From contig NZ_RFFH01000027.1 in NCBI RefSeq assembly GCF_003696265.1, positions 1 to 51,784 on the forward strand: DNA of 51,784 bases, in the 5' to 3' direction. Positions 1-7,645 of this stretch are shown here, piece by piece. The notes under the pieces are model-generated. The model did no database searches and was not told the DNA's origin. It was given only the letters and a program-made list of their open reading frames with translations. The translations under genes and the position numbers were made by a program. The DNA is from Nocardia stercoris (lineage in GTDB: Bacteria; Actinomycetota; Actinomycetes; Mycobacteriales; Mycobacteriaceae). Numbering within the stretch: position 1 is the stretch's first letter; the number at the start of each line of letters is the position of its first letter.

Positions 1-341
1 ACGAGCCCGCCGGCCCGGTCACCTCCGGCGGCATCAGCGTCAGCGGCACCGTCGGCGTCAGCAACTCCCCCGCCCTGAACGTCTGCTTCACCGCAACCGC
101 CGCCCCCACCACCACCACGCCGCCGCCGCCGACCACCACAACCGTCCCGCCGACCACCACGGTTCCGCCGACCACCACTACGCCGGTCACCACCACCCCG
201 GGCACGACCACCACTCCGGGGTCGACCACCACCCCCGGTTCGACGACCACCACCGCACCGGGCGGCGACGGCACCGGCAGCGCGAGCGGCAGCGCCCTCG
301 GCACCGTCCTGCAGGGCCTGCTGGGCGCGTTCGGGGCCTGA
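1..341 (+). CDS. C-terminal end of a Thr/Pro-rich envelope or secreted protein (5' truncated)
   Basis: The open frame runs in from the left edge (first complete codon at base 3) and stops with TGA at 339-341. The visible 112 residues start with a Ser/Gly/Val-rich stretch containing one Cys, then about 50 residues of alternating Thr and Pro runs (TTTTPP, TTTVPP, TTTPGS). The last part is Gly/Ser/Ala-rich and ends in a short hydrophobic segment, LGTVLQGLLGAFGA. Such Thr/Pro tails are typical wall-spanning or mucin-like regions of actinobacterial exported proteins; that role is inference. No catalytic domain is visible and the N-terminus lies outside the window. A large hairpin and an intrinsic terminator follow the stop. 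Confidence 0.7.
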   Translation, partial: EPAGPVTSGGISVSGTVGVSNSPALNVCFTATAAPTTTTPPPPTTTTVPPTTTVPPTTTTPVTTTPGTTTTPGSTTTPGSTTTTAPGGDGTGSASGSALGTVLQGLLGAFGA

Positions 342-358
342 TCCCGAATTCGGCACTT

Positions 359-401
359 CCGGAATCGGCGGTACGGCAGAGTGCCGCACCGCCGATTCCG
401 G
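359..401 (+). other. Long near-perfect hairpin after the stop codon
   Basis: Two 14-bp arms (359-372 and 388-401) pair perfectly. After one A/C mismatch, a further 5 bp (374-378 with 382-386) close a three-base loop. It lies 17 bp after the stop codon and just before the T-tailed terminator at 411-442. No T run follows it directly. It may assist termination or protect the mRNA 3' end. Confidence 0.75.
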
Positions 402-410
402 TGCGCGCCG

Positions 411-442
411 AAAAGCCCCTCCCGACCGGGAGGGGCTTTTTC
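411..442 (+). terminator. Intrinsic terminator
   Basis: A GC-rich stem (CCCCTCCC / GGGAGGGG with loop GACC) is flanked by an upstream A run and a downstream run of five T. This is a classic rho-independent structure ending the preceding gene and insulating glnA1. The A and T runs make it potentially bidirectional. Confidence 0.9.
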
Positions 443-761
443 GTTGCCTTGTGAGAAGAAACTCGCCCGCCTCCCACGGCCCCGACACATCCGTGGGCGC
501 CGCCCCCGAAACCCGGTCGCCCACACCGGTGAACATGCCGAAAGCGCTGCAGGAATGCGGTGAGGGCACAACAGGCGGCCGTTCGGGCCTGAGCTACCCT
601 GACCAGGGACGAACGCGGGACCCCGGCTTGCAGCCGGTAGACCTGCGTTTGTAACACTGGCGAAACACAGCCTTGATTGCCGGGAAACACCGCGAACCTA
701 GGTTCGGCGGAAGCGCCCAGCAGTCGGCATTGGCTGGGAACCGATCCGTAAGGAGTACTAA
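443..761. other. Intergenic region upstream of glnA1
   Basis: About 320 bp without a credible gene. It contains the GlnR-type box at 651-688 and the ribosome binding site AAGGAG at 750-755 that fixes the GTG start of glnA1 at 762. The short open frames across it have no ribosome binding site and look like chance. Confidence 0.7.
651..688 (+). promoter_or_regulatory. GlnR-type nitrogen regulator box of glnA1
   Basis: Four pentamers are separated by exactly six bases: GTAAC (651-655), GAAAC (662-666), TTGAT (673-677) and GAAAC (684-688). The actinobacterial GlnR box is gTnAc-n6-GaAAc repeated in tandem. Here the first, second and fourth sites fit well and the third is degenerate. The position about 75 bp before the glnA1 start matches known GlnR control of glnA. 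The pattern is seen directly; GlnR binding is inferred. Confidence 0.8.
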
Positions 762-2198
762 GTGGCGTTCAGCACGGCCGATGAGGTCATCAAGTACATC
801 AAGGAGGAGGAGCTCGAGTACGTCGACGTACGCTTCACCGACCTCCCCGGTGTGCAGCAGCACTTCTCGATCCCGGCGAAGGCTTTCACCGCCGACCTCG
901 CCGAGGAAGGCCTCGCCTTCGACGGTTCCTCGGTCCGCGGCTTCCAGTCGATCGACGAGTCGGACATGCTCCTGCTCCCCGACTTCAGCACCGCGCGGAT
1001 CGACCCCTTCCGCGCCGCCAAGACGCTGAACCTGAACTTCTTCGTCCACGACCCGTTCACCCGTGAGGCGTACTCCCGCGACCCGCGCAACATCGCCCGC
1101 AAGGCGGAGGAGTACCTGCGCTCGACCGGTATCGCCGACACCGCGTACTTCGGCCCCGAGGCCGAGTTCTACATCTTCGACTCGGTGCGCTACGACTCGC
1201 AGATGAACGGCGCCTTCTACGAGGTCGACTCGATCTCGGGCTCCTGGAACACCGGCGTCGAGTTCAACGCCGACGGCACCCCGAACCGTGGTTACAAGGT
1301 CCGCCCGAAGGGTGGCTACTTCCCGGTCGCGCCGTACGACCACTACGTCGACCTGCGCGACAAGATGTCGACCAACCTGCAGAACGCGGGCTTCGAGCTG
1401 GAGCGCGGCCACCACGAGGTCGGCACCGCCGGTCAGGCCGAGATCAACTACCGCTTCAACACGCTGCTGTCCGCCGCGGACGACCTGCAGCTGTTCAAGT
1501 ACATCATCAAGAACACCGCGTGGGCCGAGGGCAAGTCGGTCACCTTCATGCCGAAGCCGCTCTTCGGTGACAACGGCTCGGGCATGCACGTGCACCAGTC
1601 GCTGTGGAAGGACGGCGTGCCGCTGTTCCACGACGAGGCCGGCTACGGTGGCCTGTCCGACCTGGCCCGCTGGTACATCGGCGGTATCCTGCACCACGCC
1701 CCGTCGCTGCTGGCGTTCACCAACCCGACCGTGAACTCCTACCACCGTCTGGTGCCGGGCTACGAGGCCCCGATCAACCTGGTGTACTCGCAGCGGAACC
1801 GCTCCGCGGCCGTGCGTATCCCGGTGACCGGCTCGAACCCGAAGGCCAAGCGCATCGAGTTCCGTGCCCCCGACTCCTCGGGTAACCCCTACCTGGCCTT
1901 CTCCGCCATGCTGATGGCCGGCCTGGACGGCATCAAGAAGAAGATCGAGCCGGCCGCTCCGGTCGACAAGGACCTCTACGAGCTGCCGCCCGAGGAGGCC
2001 AAGAACATCCAGCAGGCCCCGACCTCGCTGGCCTCGGTCATCGACCGCCTCGAGGCCGACCACGACTACCTCACCGAGGGCGGCGTGTTCACCCCGGACC
2101 TGATCGAGACCTGGATCTCGATCAAGCGCGAGCAGGAGATCGCCCCGATCAACCTGCGCCCGCACCCGTACGAGTTCTCGCTGTACTACGACGTCTAA
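762..2198 (+). CDS. glnA: Type I glutamine synthetase GlnA1
   Basis: A 478-residue cytoplasmic dodecameric enzyme family condensing glutamate and ammonia to glutamine with ATP. The GTG start at 762 is fixed by AAGGAG at 750-755, and the N-terminus MAFSTADEVIKYI matches mycobacterial GlnA1. Family motifs are present, including the FDGSS loop, PKPLFGDNGSGMHVHQS for ATP binding and NLVYSQRNRSAAVRIP. Tyr406 in DLYELPPEE is the residue adenylylated by GlnE in this subfamily, so activity should be controlled by the GlnE encoded in this window. The upstream GlnR box suggests nitrogen-dependent transcription. In M. tuberculosis glnE follows directly, whereas here about 14 kb intervenes. Confidence 0.97.
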   Translation: MAFSTADEVIKYIKEEELEYVDVRFTDLPGVQQHFSIPAKAFTADLAEEGLAFDGSSVRGFQSIDESDMLLLPDFSTARIDPFRAAKTLNLNFFVHDPFTREAYSRDPRNIARKAEEYLRSTGIADTAYFGPEAEFYIFDSVRYDSQMNGAFYEVDSISGSWNTGVEFNADGTPNRGYKVRPKGGYFPVAPYDHYVDLRDKMSTNLQNAGFELERGHHEVGTAGQAEINYRFNTLLSAADDLQLFKYIIKNTAWAEGKSVTFMPKPLFGDNGSGMHVHQSLWKDGVPLFHDEAGYGGLSDLARWYIGGILHHAPSLLAFTNPTVNSYHRLVPGYEAPINLVYSQRNRSAAVRIPVTGSNPKAKRIEFRAPDSSGNPYLAFSAMLMAGLDGIKKKIEPAAPVDKDLYELPPEEAKNIQQAPTSLASVIDRLEADHDYLTEGGVFTPDLIETWISIKREQEIAPINLRPHPYEFSLYYDV

Positions 2199-2221
2199 GT
2201 CGTACTGCCGCAAGCATTCCC

Positions 2222-2258
2222 GGAGCCCTCAGCCGAATCAGCTGGGGGCTCCGCCCTT
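2222..2258 (+). terminator. Intrinsic terminator of glnA1
   Basis: A 12-bp stem (2222-2233 with 2241-2252, one wobble pair) around the loop CGAATCA is followed by GCCCTTTT. It starts 23 bp after the glnA1 stop, between convergent genes. Confidence 0.88.
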
Positions 2259-2336
2259 TTCACCGGTCTGCCCTACGAATCAGCCCGCACTGGACCCAGC
2301 CGGACGAAAATCCATTGCTCGGCCATGGCGCTGACG

Positions 2337-2762
2337 TCAGTTGCAGTGCGAGGCGCCGGACTGCCAGTTGCCGGAGAGGTGGTTCGCGTCGGTGCCGACC
2401 ATGCCACCCCAATAGATGCACTGGCCGGGAGCGTTCAGCCGGACCGGGCCCGCGTAGTGGTAGTAGAAGTCGTAGTCGTCCTGCCGCAGCGCGGCGGTCT
2501 CGACGTCGGCCCCGAGGAATGTCCGCTGGCCCTCGTGCGCCGTATCCAGCCAGTTCACCACGCAATCGGTGCTGCCGTTGTAGGCCAGGTACACAGTCGA
2601 GATGCCCAGGCTGTGCTGATCGAGGGGCCAGTAGCCCGAGCCGCACACGCTCGCCGCACCCCAGGCCGTACTGGCTTCGGCCGGACCGGCCGCCGCCAGC
2701 GAGGCTGTGAGCACCGCGACGGCCGCGAGGCCGAATCGAGTCAAGGTTCGAAGGGTACGCAT
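2337..2762 (-). CDS. Small secreted protein of the spore-associated protein A family
   Basis: 141 residues. The ATG at 2762 is preceded by GAGGAG. An N-terminal signal peptide (MRTLRTLTRF, then a hydrophobic run ending near AEA|STAWG) targets export, leaving about 110 mature residues. The mature part has four Cys, in SVCGSGY, DCVV, QCIYWGG and the C-terminal SHCN, plus aromatic blocks YWPLD, YLAYN and DFYYHYAGPVR. The CGSGY...YLxYN...CVV...YYAGPV...C.xWGG pattern is that of Streptomyces spore-associated protein A. Its biochemical role is unknown and Nocardia does not sporulate in the same way. It is convergent with glnA1 and separated from it by a terminator. Confidence 0.75.
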   Translation of the reverse strand: MRTLRTLTRFGLAAVAVLTASLAAAGPAEASTAWGAASVCGSGYWPLDQHSLGISTVYLAYNGSTDCVVNWLDTAHEGQRTFLGADVETAALRQDDYDFYYHYAGPVRLNAPGQCIYWGGMVGTDANHLSGNWQSGASHCN

Positions 2763-3063
2763 CTGATCTCCTCGCGGCGGGCCACCTGTCAGCGGAGGCT
2801 GCGGCAAGTGTGACATCCACCACGACCGGATTGGATTCCCAGACAAGGGAAGTCGCGCGAGTCGACACCGAGCTTCTTCTCAGCAATGAGGAGGCGCGTC
2901 GGTTGAGTCGCCGCGACGTCGGACGTACCTTCTGACTGCCAACGTGGCTCCAAATGTAAGGCCGTCCGTGCATACCTCTGCCCCCGCATGCGTTAACCAT
3001 GGGTAACCGCGTCCGCCTGCCATTCTCGGCGATCCCCCTGAATCAGCAGCCCTGGTACCGGGC
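2763..3063. other. Divergent intergenic region
   Basis: About 300 bp between the SapA-like gene (minus) and the decarboxylase gene (plus). It holds the ribosome binding site of the former and an imperfect dyad, GTTAACCATGGGTAAC, at 2992-3007, about 60 bp before the decarboxylase start. That dyad could be an operator. No gene is visible. Confidence 0.5.
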
Positions 3064-4215
3064 ATGAGAACGGCACCGTTCGACCAGTACCGGATCCATC
3101 CAGCTCCGCAGCCCGTAGGGGATCCGCTCGGGAGAATCGACGACTTCATCGCGGAAATGCGAGCAGAGAGACCCTACGTCCTCGGGTTCCCCGGCAATCT
3201 CGACTTCAGCTTCAGCAACCTGGCAGGTCTGCTCGACATTCTCGTGAACAACGTCGGCGACCCGGACAGCGGCGAAAAGTCGGATATCAGTGCCAAACCC
3301 ATGGAACGTGCCGTGGTCGATTTCATGGCCGAACTCGCCAACGCCGACCCGCGGGACGTTTATGGATACGTGGCGAGTGGCGGAAGCGAGGCCGATCAAT
3401 TCGGGCTGGACCGCGGCTGCACGCTACTGCCCGAGGCCAGGATCTACTGCAGCGCGGGAGCGCACTACTGCATCCGCAAGAGCGCCCGGCTGATGCGCAA
3501 GGAGCTGGTGGTCGTCGGATGCGACGACCGGGGCCGGATAGACACCGATGCACTCGCCCGCGAATGCCGCGATCATCCGGGGCGGGGTGCAGTAGTCGTC
3601 GCCACCGTCGGCACGACAATGACCGGGGCGATCGACGATGTCGATGCGATCACCGCGGCCGCCGCACCGGCCGGCCGCGTGTATGTCCATGTCGATGCGG
3701 CCCTGGGCGGGCTGATCGTGCCGTTCACTCCCGAACGGGAGTCGTGGGGTTTCGCCCGGCCCGAAGTCGGCAGCGTCGCGATCAGCATGCACAAGGGGCT
3801 GGGCATGCCGGTGCCGTGCGCGCTCGCGATGTGCCGGGCGGAGTTGGTCGACTCCCGTGTGGAGGGTGAGTACGTCGGAGCCACCGATTCCACCCTGGCC
3901 TGCTCCCGGAGCGGACTGGCCAGCACGCTGCTCTGGTATGCGCTGGCGACAAAGGGCAGGACGGGCCTGGCGAACAATGCCCGCAGGGCCCTCGACATGG
4001 CCGAGTACACCGCCAAGAAGCTGGCCGACGCCGGAATGCATCCGATACTGCATCCGTCGTCGATCATCGTGGTCTTCGATCGGCCGGCCGAGTGGATCTG
4101 CCGCAAGTATCACCTCGCCACGGAGGGAACTCGTGCCCACATCGTCACCGTGCCACACGTGACCGCCCAGGTCATCGACGAGCTGCACCGTGATGTGCTG
4201 CGGAGTCTGCGATGA
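3064..4215 (+). CDS. PLP-dependent amino acid decarboxylase, histidine decarboxylase-like
   Basis: 383 residues, the usual length of bacterial group II PLP histidine/serine decarboxylases. The Schiff-base lysine is Lys244 in ISMHKGLG, matching the family S-x-HK-x-x-G motif. YVASGGSEADQFGL corresponds to the TNGGTEGN cofactor loop, and HVDAALGG holds the PLP-ring Asp. It should release CO2 from histidine or a related amino acid in the cytoplasm. The start has no good ribosome binding site; I kept ATG 3064 because the N-terminal residues fit the family. No transporter or partner gene is adjacent, so the substrate is uncertain: histidine and serine are the main options. Confidence 0.78.
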   Translation: MRTAPFDQYRIHPAPQPVGDPLGRIDDFIAEMRAERPYVLGFPGNLDFSFSNLAGLLDILVNNVGDPDSGEKSDISAKPMERAVVDFMAELANADPRDVYGYVASGGSEADQFGLDRGCTLLPEARIYCSAGAHYCIRKSARLMRKELVVVGCDDRGRIDTDALARECRDHPGRGAVVVATVGTTMTGAIDDVDAITAAAAPAGRVYVHVDAALGGLIVPFTPERESWGFARPEVGSVAISMHKGLGMPVPCALAMCRAELVDSRVEGEYVGATDSTLACSRSGLASTLLWYALATKGRTGLANNARRALDMAEYTAKKLADAGMHPILHPSSIIVVFDRPAEWICRKYHLATEGTRAHIVTVPHVTAQVIDELHRDVLRSLR

Positions 4216-4247
4216 CCTGCCCGCATTGGCCGACCACTGCGGGCAGG
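4216..4247 (+). terminator. Hairpin directly after the decarboxylase stop
   Basis: A perfect 10-bp stem, CCTGCCCGCA (4216-4225) with TGCGGGCAGG (4238-4247), and a 12-base loop starting at the base after the stop codon. There is no T run, so termination efficiency is uncertain. Confidence 0.5.
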
Positions 4248-4424
4248 CGCGACAGCGGTGAGCGAATCGGCCTGAGCGAAGGGTGATCTCGCACCGGTCG
4301 CAGTTGCTCGAGTCGGACACGCTGTGACCCTCCGTCGAACCACGGTGGGCGCCCCTGCTTTTGGGGGCTGCCGGTGGGGCTACCTGCGCGATAACGTCGG
4401 CGGGATGGGTGCGCAGACGGGCAA

Positions 4425-4459
4425 GGGTCCGGCCGAATGCGGCCGGACCCTCGAGTTTT
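4425..4459 (+). terminator. Intrinsic terminator between convergent genes
   Basis: The stem GGGTCCGGCC / GGCCGGACCC with a short loop (4425-4450) is followed by TCGAGTTTT. It ends 6 bp before the stop codon of the convergent 59-residue gene. Confidence 0.82.
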
Positions 4460-4464
4460 CGGGG

Positions 4465-4644
4465 TCAGTGGGTCGCGTGGTAGCCCAGCGACGCACTGTA
4501 GATGGCCGCGTGGGGGCGGCCGGCGGCGAGGTTGGCGCGTTCCTCCGCGGTGAGGCGGTGCCGGGCCACGGCGCGGTTCAGCATGCTGCGGAACGCGGTC
4601 GCGGTCTGCTCACACTGGACACGGACGGCGTGGGTGTCGAACAT
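4465..4644 (-). CDS. Small hypothetical protein
   Basis: 59 residues. The ATG at 4644 has a strong ribosome binding site (GAGGAGG with 6-base spacing), which argues for a real gene and against the longer start at 4677. The sequence starts MFDTHAVRVQ and is basic and helical in the first half, with a single Cys and no signal peptide or membrane segment. LTAEERANLAAG resembles a helix cap. I do not recognise a family. It is followed by a terminator shared with the convergent decarboxylase gene. Confidence 0.6.
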   Translation of the reverse strand: MFDTHAVRVQCEQTATAFRSMLNRAVARHRLTAEERANLAAGRPHAAIYSASLGYHATH

Positions 4645-4791
4645 GGCGAACCTCCTCGATCGGGCTACAGAAGTCATTGTCCACCAATTTTAGGTGAACA
4701 ACAGTCAAATTAGCGTGAATATTGCGAGAACCCCGCTGTGCGGCATCGAACCGGTCATGTTCCCCGCGGACCCGGGTGACGATGGTGAACA

Positions 4792-6138
4792 ATGGCTCCG
4801 GTGACCGTGTCCCCGATCGACGACGAGACCGCCGAGCGCCTCGCCGCGGCACTACGCTGCGTGACCGTGTCGACCGAGGCGGGCCCCGTCGCCGCAGCCG
4901 AATTCGACCGGCTCGCCGAACATCTGCGCACCAGCTTCCCCCTCGTGCACCGGCACCTGGAACTGGAGACCTTCGGGCACAGCCGGCTCTACCGTTGGGC
5001 CGGAACGGAACCCGGTACCGCGGCGATCCTGCTGGCACACCAGGACGTCGTACCCGTCGACGACGAAGCGCGCTGGACCCATCCGCCGTTCGCCGGAGTC
5101 GTCGACGACGAATTCGTCTGGGGCCGTGGTGCCGTCGACGACAAGAGCCGCGTCCTCGCGATCCTGGAGGCCGCCGAGGCGGCCCTGGCCGCCGGGATCG
5201 GCCCGCGACGCACCGTCTACCTGGCCTTCGGGCACGACGAGGAGGTGTTCGGCACCGACGGCGCGGCCCGCATCGCGGAACGGTTGCGCGACAACGGAGT
5301 ACACGCCGACCTACTGCTCGACGAGGGCGGCGTGATCACCTCCGGGGTAGCCGACGGCGCGGTCCGGCCGGTGGCAACGGTCATGCTCGGCGAAAAAGGC
5401 TGGGTCACAGTACGACTGGACGCCACCGACCCCGGCGGGCACTCGTCCATGCCCGGGCGACAGACCGCCGTCGGGCGGATCGCGAAAGCGGTGGCGCGGC
5501 TGCAGGACAATCCCATGCCGCTGCGCCTGATCCCCCCGATCGAGGAGATGCTGACCCGGCTGCGTCCCGCGCTCTCGGCCGGCCGCCGCGGCCTGCTCAC
5601 CCTGCTGCCGGTCGCGGGCTCGCTCGTGGCCCGGGTGCTGGCCCGGCAGCCCAAGACCGAAGCCATGGTCCGCACCACCACCGCGGCGACCGTGATCCAC
5701 GGCGGCGTGAAGGCGAACGTGCTCCCCCAGCGCGCCCACGCCCTGGTCAATTTCCGGATCCTGCCCGGAGATTCGGTCGCCGACGTGCTGGCCCACTGCC
5801 GCCGGGTGATCCGCGACCCCCGGATCACCATCGCGGTGTCGGGCTCGACCTCGGAGCCCTCGGTCATTCCCGCACCCGGCCCGCAGTTCGAGCTGATCTC
5901 CGACCTGGCCCGCCGGGTCGTGCCCGGCATCGTCGTCACCACCGGCGTGGTGCCCGGCGCCACCGACTCGCGCTTCTTCGCCGATCTGGCGGCGGCGCGC
6001 TGCAACTTCGCGCCGATCGTGCTCGACAGCGCCGACCTGGACCGGATCCACGGCACCGACGAGCGGCTGTCCCGGCTGAACTACGCCCGGCTGATCGAGT
6101 TCTACCGGCTGCTCTTCGATCGCCTCGCCCAACCCTGA
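4792..6138 (+). CDS. M20 family metallopeptidase (carboxypeptidase/amidohydrolase)
   Basis: 448 residues, normal for M20A (carboxypeptidase PM20D1-like) enzymes that cleave peptide or N-acyl amino acid bonds with a two-zinc site. Visible ligands and catalytic residues are His83 and Asp85 in LLAHQDVVPV, the bridging Asp116 in GRGAVDDK, the catalytic Glu150-Glu151 pair in GHDEEVFG, and an acidic residue in LLDEGG. The dimerisation (lid) domain lies around GWVTVRL to NFRILPGDS, and GATDSRFF closes the second half of the catalytic domain. No signal peptide is present, so it is probably cytoplasmic. The natural substrate cannot be told from sequence. A lipase gene follows in the same direction. 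Confidence 0.88.
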   Translation: MAPVTVSPIDDETAERLAAALRCVTVSTEAGPVAAAEFDRLAEHLRTSFPLVHRHLELETFGHSRLYRWAGTEPGTAAILLAHQDVVPVDDEARWTHPPFAGVVDDEFVWGRGAVDDKSRVLAILEAAEAALAAGIGPRRTVYLAFGHDEEVFGTDGAARIAERLRDNGVHADLLLDEGGVITSGVADGAVRPVATVMLGEKGWVTVRLDATDPGGHSSMPGRQTAVGRIAKAVARLQDNPMPLRLIPPIEEMLTRLRPALSAGRRGLLTLLPVAGSLVARVLARQPKTEAMVRTTTAATVIHGGVKANVLPQRAHALVNFRILPGDSVADVLAHCRRVIRDPRITIAVSGSTSEPSVIPAPGPQFELISDLARRVVPGIVVTTGVVPGATDSRFFADLAAARCNFAPIVLDSADLDRIHGTDERLSRLNYARLIEFYRLLFDRLAQP

Positions 6139-6233
6139 ACCGCCCCGGGACAACGGCTGGCGGCACCGGCCGCACCCGGGTGACAATGACCGCAGCGGCC
6201 GGACGGCCGCCCGAGCAGGACGAGGAGGACGTG

Positions 6234-7076
6234 GTGGCAACGCTGACCGACAGCGGGGAGTTCGACGGACGCGGAGGCCGGGTGAGCTGGCAGGCCTGGC
6301 TGCCGGACGGCACCGTGCGCGCGGTCGTCGTCCTGGTGCACGGAGTCGCGGAACACGCCGGCCGCTACGCCCACGTCGCCGAGCATCTGGTGTCGCACGG
6401 TTTCGCGGTGTTCGCCCCCGACCACATCGGGCACGGCAAGTCCGGCGGCCGCCGCGCCAACGTGGAATCCCTCGACGGCGCGGCCGACAACGTGGCGACC
6501 GTGCTGGACCTGGCCGGGTCCCGGTACCCGGGCGTGCCACGCTTCCTCGTCGCGCACAGCCTGGGCTCGCTCATCACCCTGCACCTGGCCACCCGGGCCC
6601 CGCTCGACGTGGCCGGGATCGCGGTTTCGGCGCCCCCGCTGCTCTTCCACGGCGGCTCCGCGCTGCAACGCCGCCTGGCCCCGATGCTGAGCAAGCTGAT
6701 TCCCAATATCGGTATCGTGCAACTGGATTCGGCGGAGATCAGCCGCGACCCCGAGGTCGTCGCCGCCTACGACGCCGACCCGCTGGTGTTCCGCGGCAAG
6801 CTGCCGATCCGCACCGGCGCCGAAATGCTGGCCACCTCCGAACTGGTGGTGCGCCGACTCGACCAGCTGACCGTCCCGACCCTGGTGCTGCACGGCGAGG
6901 GGGATGTCATGGCCGACCCGGCCAGTGCCGACCTCATCGAGCGGTGGGCCGCGTCACAGGACCTGACCGTCATCCGCTATCCCGGCCTCTACCACGAGGT
7001 TTTCAACGAACCCGAGCAGGAGAAGGTACTCGGCGACCTCACGGGATGGTTGGAGAATCACCTGGCAGGCCAGTAA
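6234..7076 (+). CDS. Monoacylglycerol lipase-like alpha/beta hydrolase (Rv0183 type)
   Basis: About 280 residues. I chose GTG 6234 because AGGAGG lies at 6223-6228; an ATG at 6186 is possible but has no ribosome binding site. The order LVHGVAEHAGRYAHVAEHL, APDHIGHGKSGGRR, ISRDPEVVAAYDADPLVF and YPGLYHEVFNEPE matches mycobacterial monoacylglycerol lipase, which releases fatty acid from monoglycerides. The predicted triad is Ser109 (AHSLG), an Asp in LHGEGDVMADP and the His in LYHEVFNE. The nucleophile elbow reads A-H-S-L-G instead of G-x-S-x-G. It sits 96 bp after the peptidase gene and 9 bp before the lumazine synthase gene. Confidence 0.88.
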   Translation: MATLTDSGEFDGRGGRVSWQAWLPDGTVRAVVVLVHGVAEHAGRYAHVAEHLVSHGFAVFAPDHIGHGKSGGRRANVESLDGAADNVATVLDLAGSRYPGVPRFLVAHSLGSLITLHLATRAPLDVAGIAVSAPPLLFHGGSALQRRLAPMLSKLIPNIGIVQLDSAEISRDPEVVAAYDADPLVFRGKLPIRTGAEMLATSELVVRRLDQLTVPTLVLHGEGDVMADPASADLIERWAASQDLTVIRYPGLYHEVFNEPEQEKVLGDLTGWLENHLAGQ

Positions 7077-7085
7077 CATCCGGAC

Positions 7086-7544
7086 ATGCGTAACTCTGCC
7101 GAACGCGTCGCGTTCCTGCGTGCCAACTGGCACCGGTCGATCGTGACCCAGGCATACGAGGGATTCCGCGCCGAGTACGCGGACCTCGGCTTCGCCCCCG
7201 AGACCATCGACGTATTCGACGTCCCCGGTGCCTTCGAGATCCCGCTGCACGCGCAGCGGCTGGCCCGCACCGGCCGGTATGCCGCCGTCGTCGCCGCCGC
7301 CTTGGTGGTCGACGGCGGCATCTACCGGCACGACTTCGTGGCGAGCGCGGTGATCGACGGCTTGATGCGGGTCCAGCTCGAATCCGACGTTCCGGTTTTC
7401 TCGGTCGTGCTCACCCCGCACCACTTCCACGAGCACAGCGAGCACGTCGACTACTTCACCAAACACTTCGCCACCAAGGGCGCCGAAGCGGCACGCGCGC
7501 TGGCCACCACCCTGGCGTCGCTGCGCGCCCTGCCGGTCGAGTGA
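7086..7544 (+). CDS. ribH: 6,7-dimethyl-8-ribityllumazine synthase, type II (RibH2-like)
   Basis: 152 residues. The enzyme condenses 5-amino-6-ribitylaminouracil with 3,4-dihydroxy-2-butanone 4-phosphate, the penultimate riboflavin step. Diagnostic blocks are FDVPGAFEIPLHAQRLARTGRYAAVV, VVDGGIYRHDFVASAVI and SVVLTPHHFHEH, nearly those of Brucella RibH2, a decameric lumazine synthase type. The catalytic His is in TPHHFHEH. No other riboflavin genes are nearby, so it is an orphan copy, and a classic ribH in a rib operon probably exists elsewhere in the genome. It starts 9 bp after the lipase gene and may be cotranscribed with it. Confidence 0.9.
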   Translation: MRNSAERVAFLRANWHRSIVTQAYEGFRAEYADLGFAPETIDVFDVPGAFEIPLHAQRLARTGRYAAVVAAALVVDGGIYRHDFVASAVIDGLMRVQLESDVPVFSVVLTPHHFHEHSEHVDYFTKHFATKGAEAARALATTLASLRALPVE

Positions 7545-7645
7545 CCGCGCGGCGGGAGGACAGGCCCGGCCCTAGCACAACCGCCACACGGGAAGGACAC
7601 CCTGGTGTTCAGCCGACGGCAACCAGTCGGTGTTACCGTGCGCGC

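Noticed and set aside
100..260. Short direct repeats (ACCACC-type) near the left edge
   Set aside because: They are codon repeats of Thr/Pro runs in the truncated envelope protein, not a CRISPR array or satellite; spacing is irregular.
594..2213. 539-codon open frame antisense to glnA1
   Set aside because: It is the codon-biased shadow of a high-GC gene, rich in Val/Arg/Gly/Asp, with no family motif; the sense strand encodes a complete glutamine synthetase.
4722..6230. Long Arg/Pro/Gly-rich open frame across the M20 peptidase gene
   Set aside because: Out-of-frame reading of the peptidase gene; only its 3' part (from 6234) is a real protein, the lipase.
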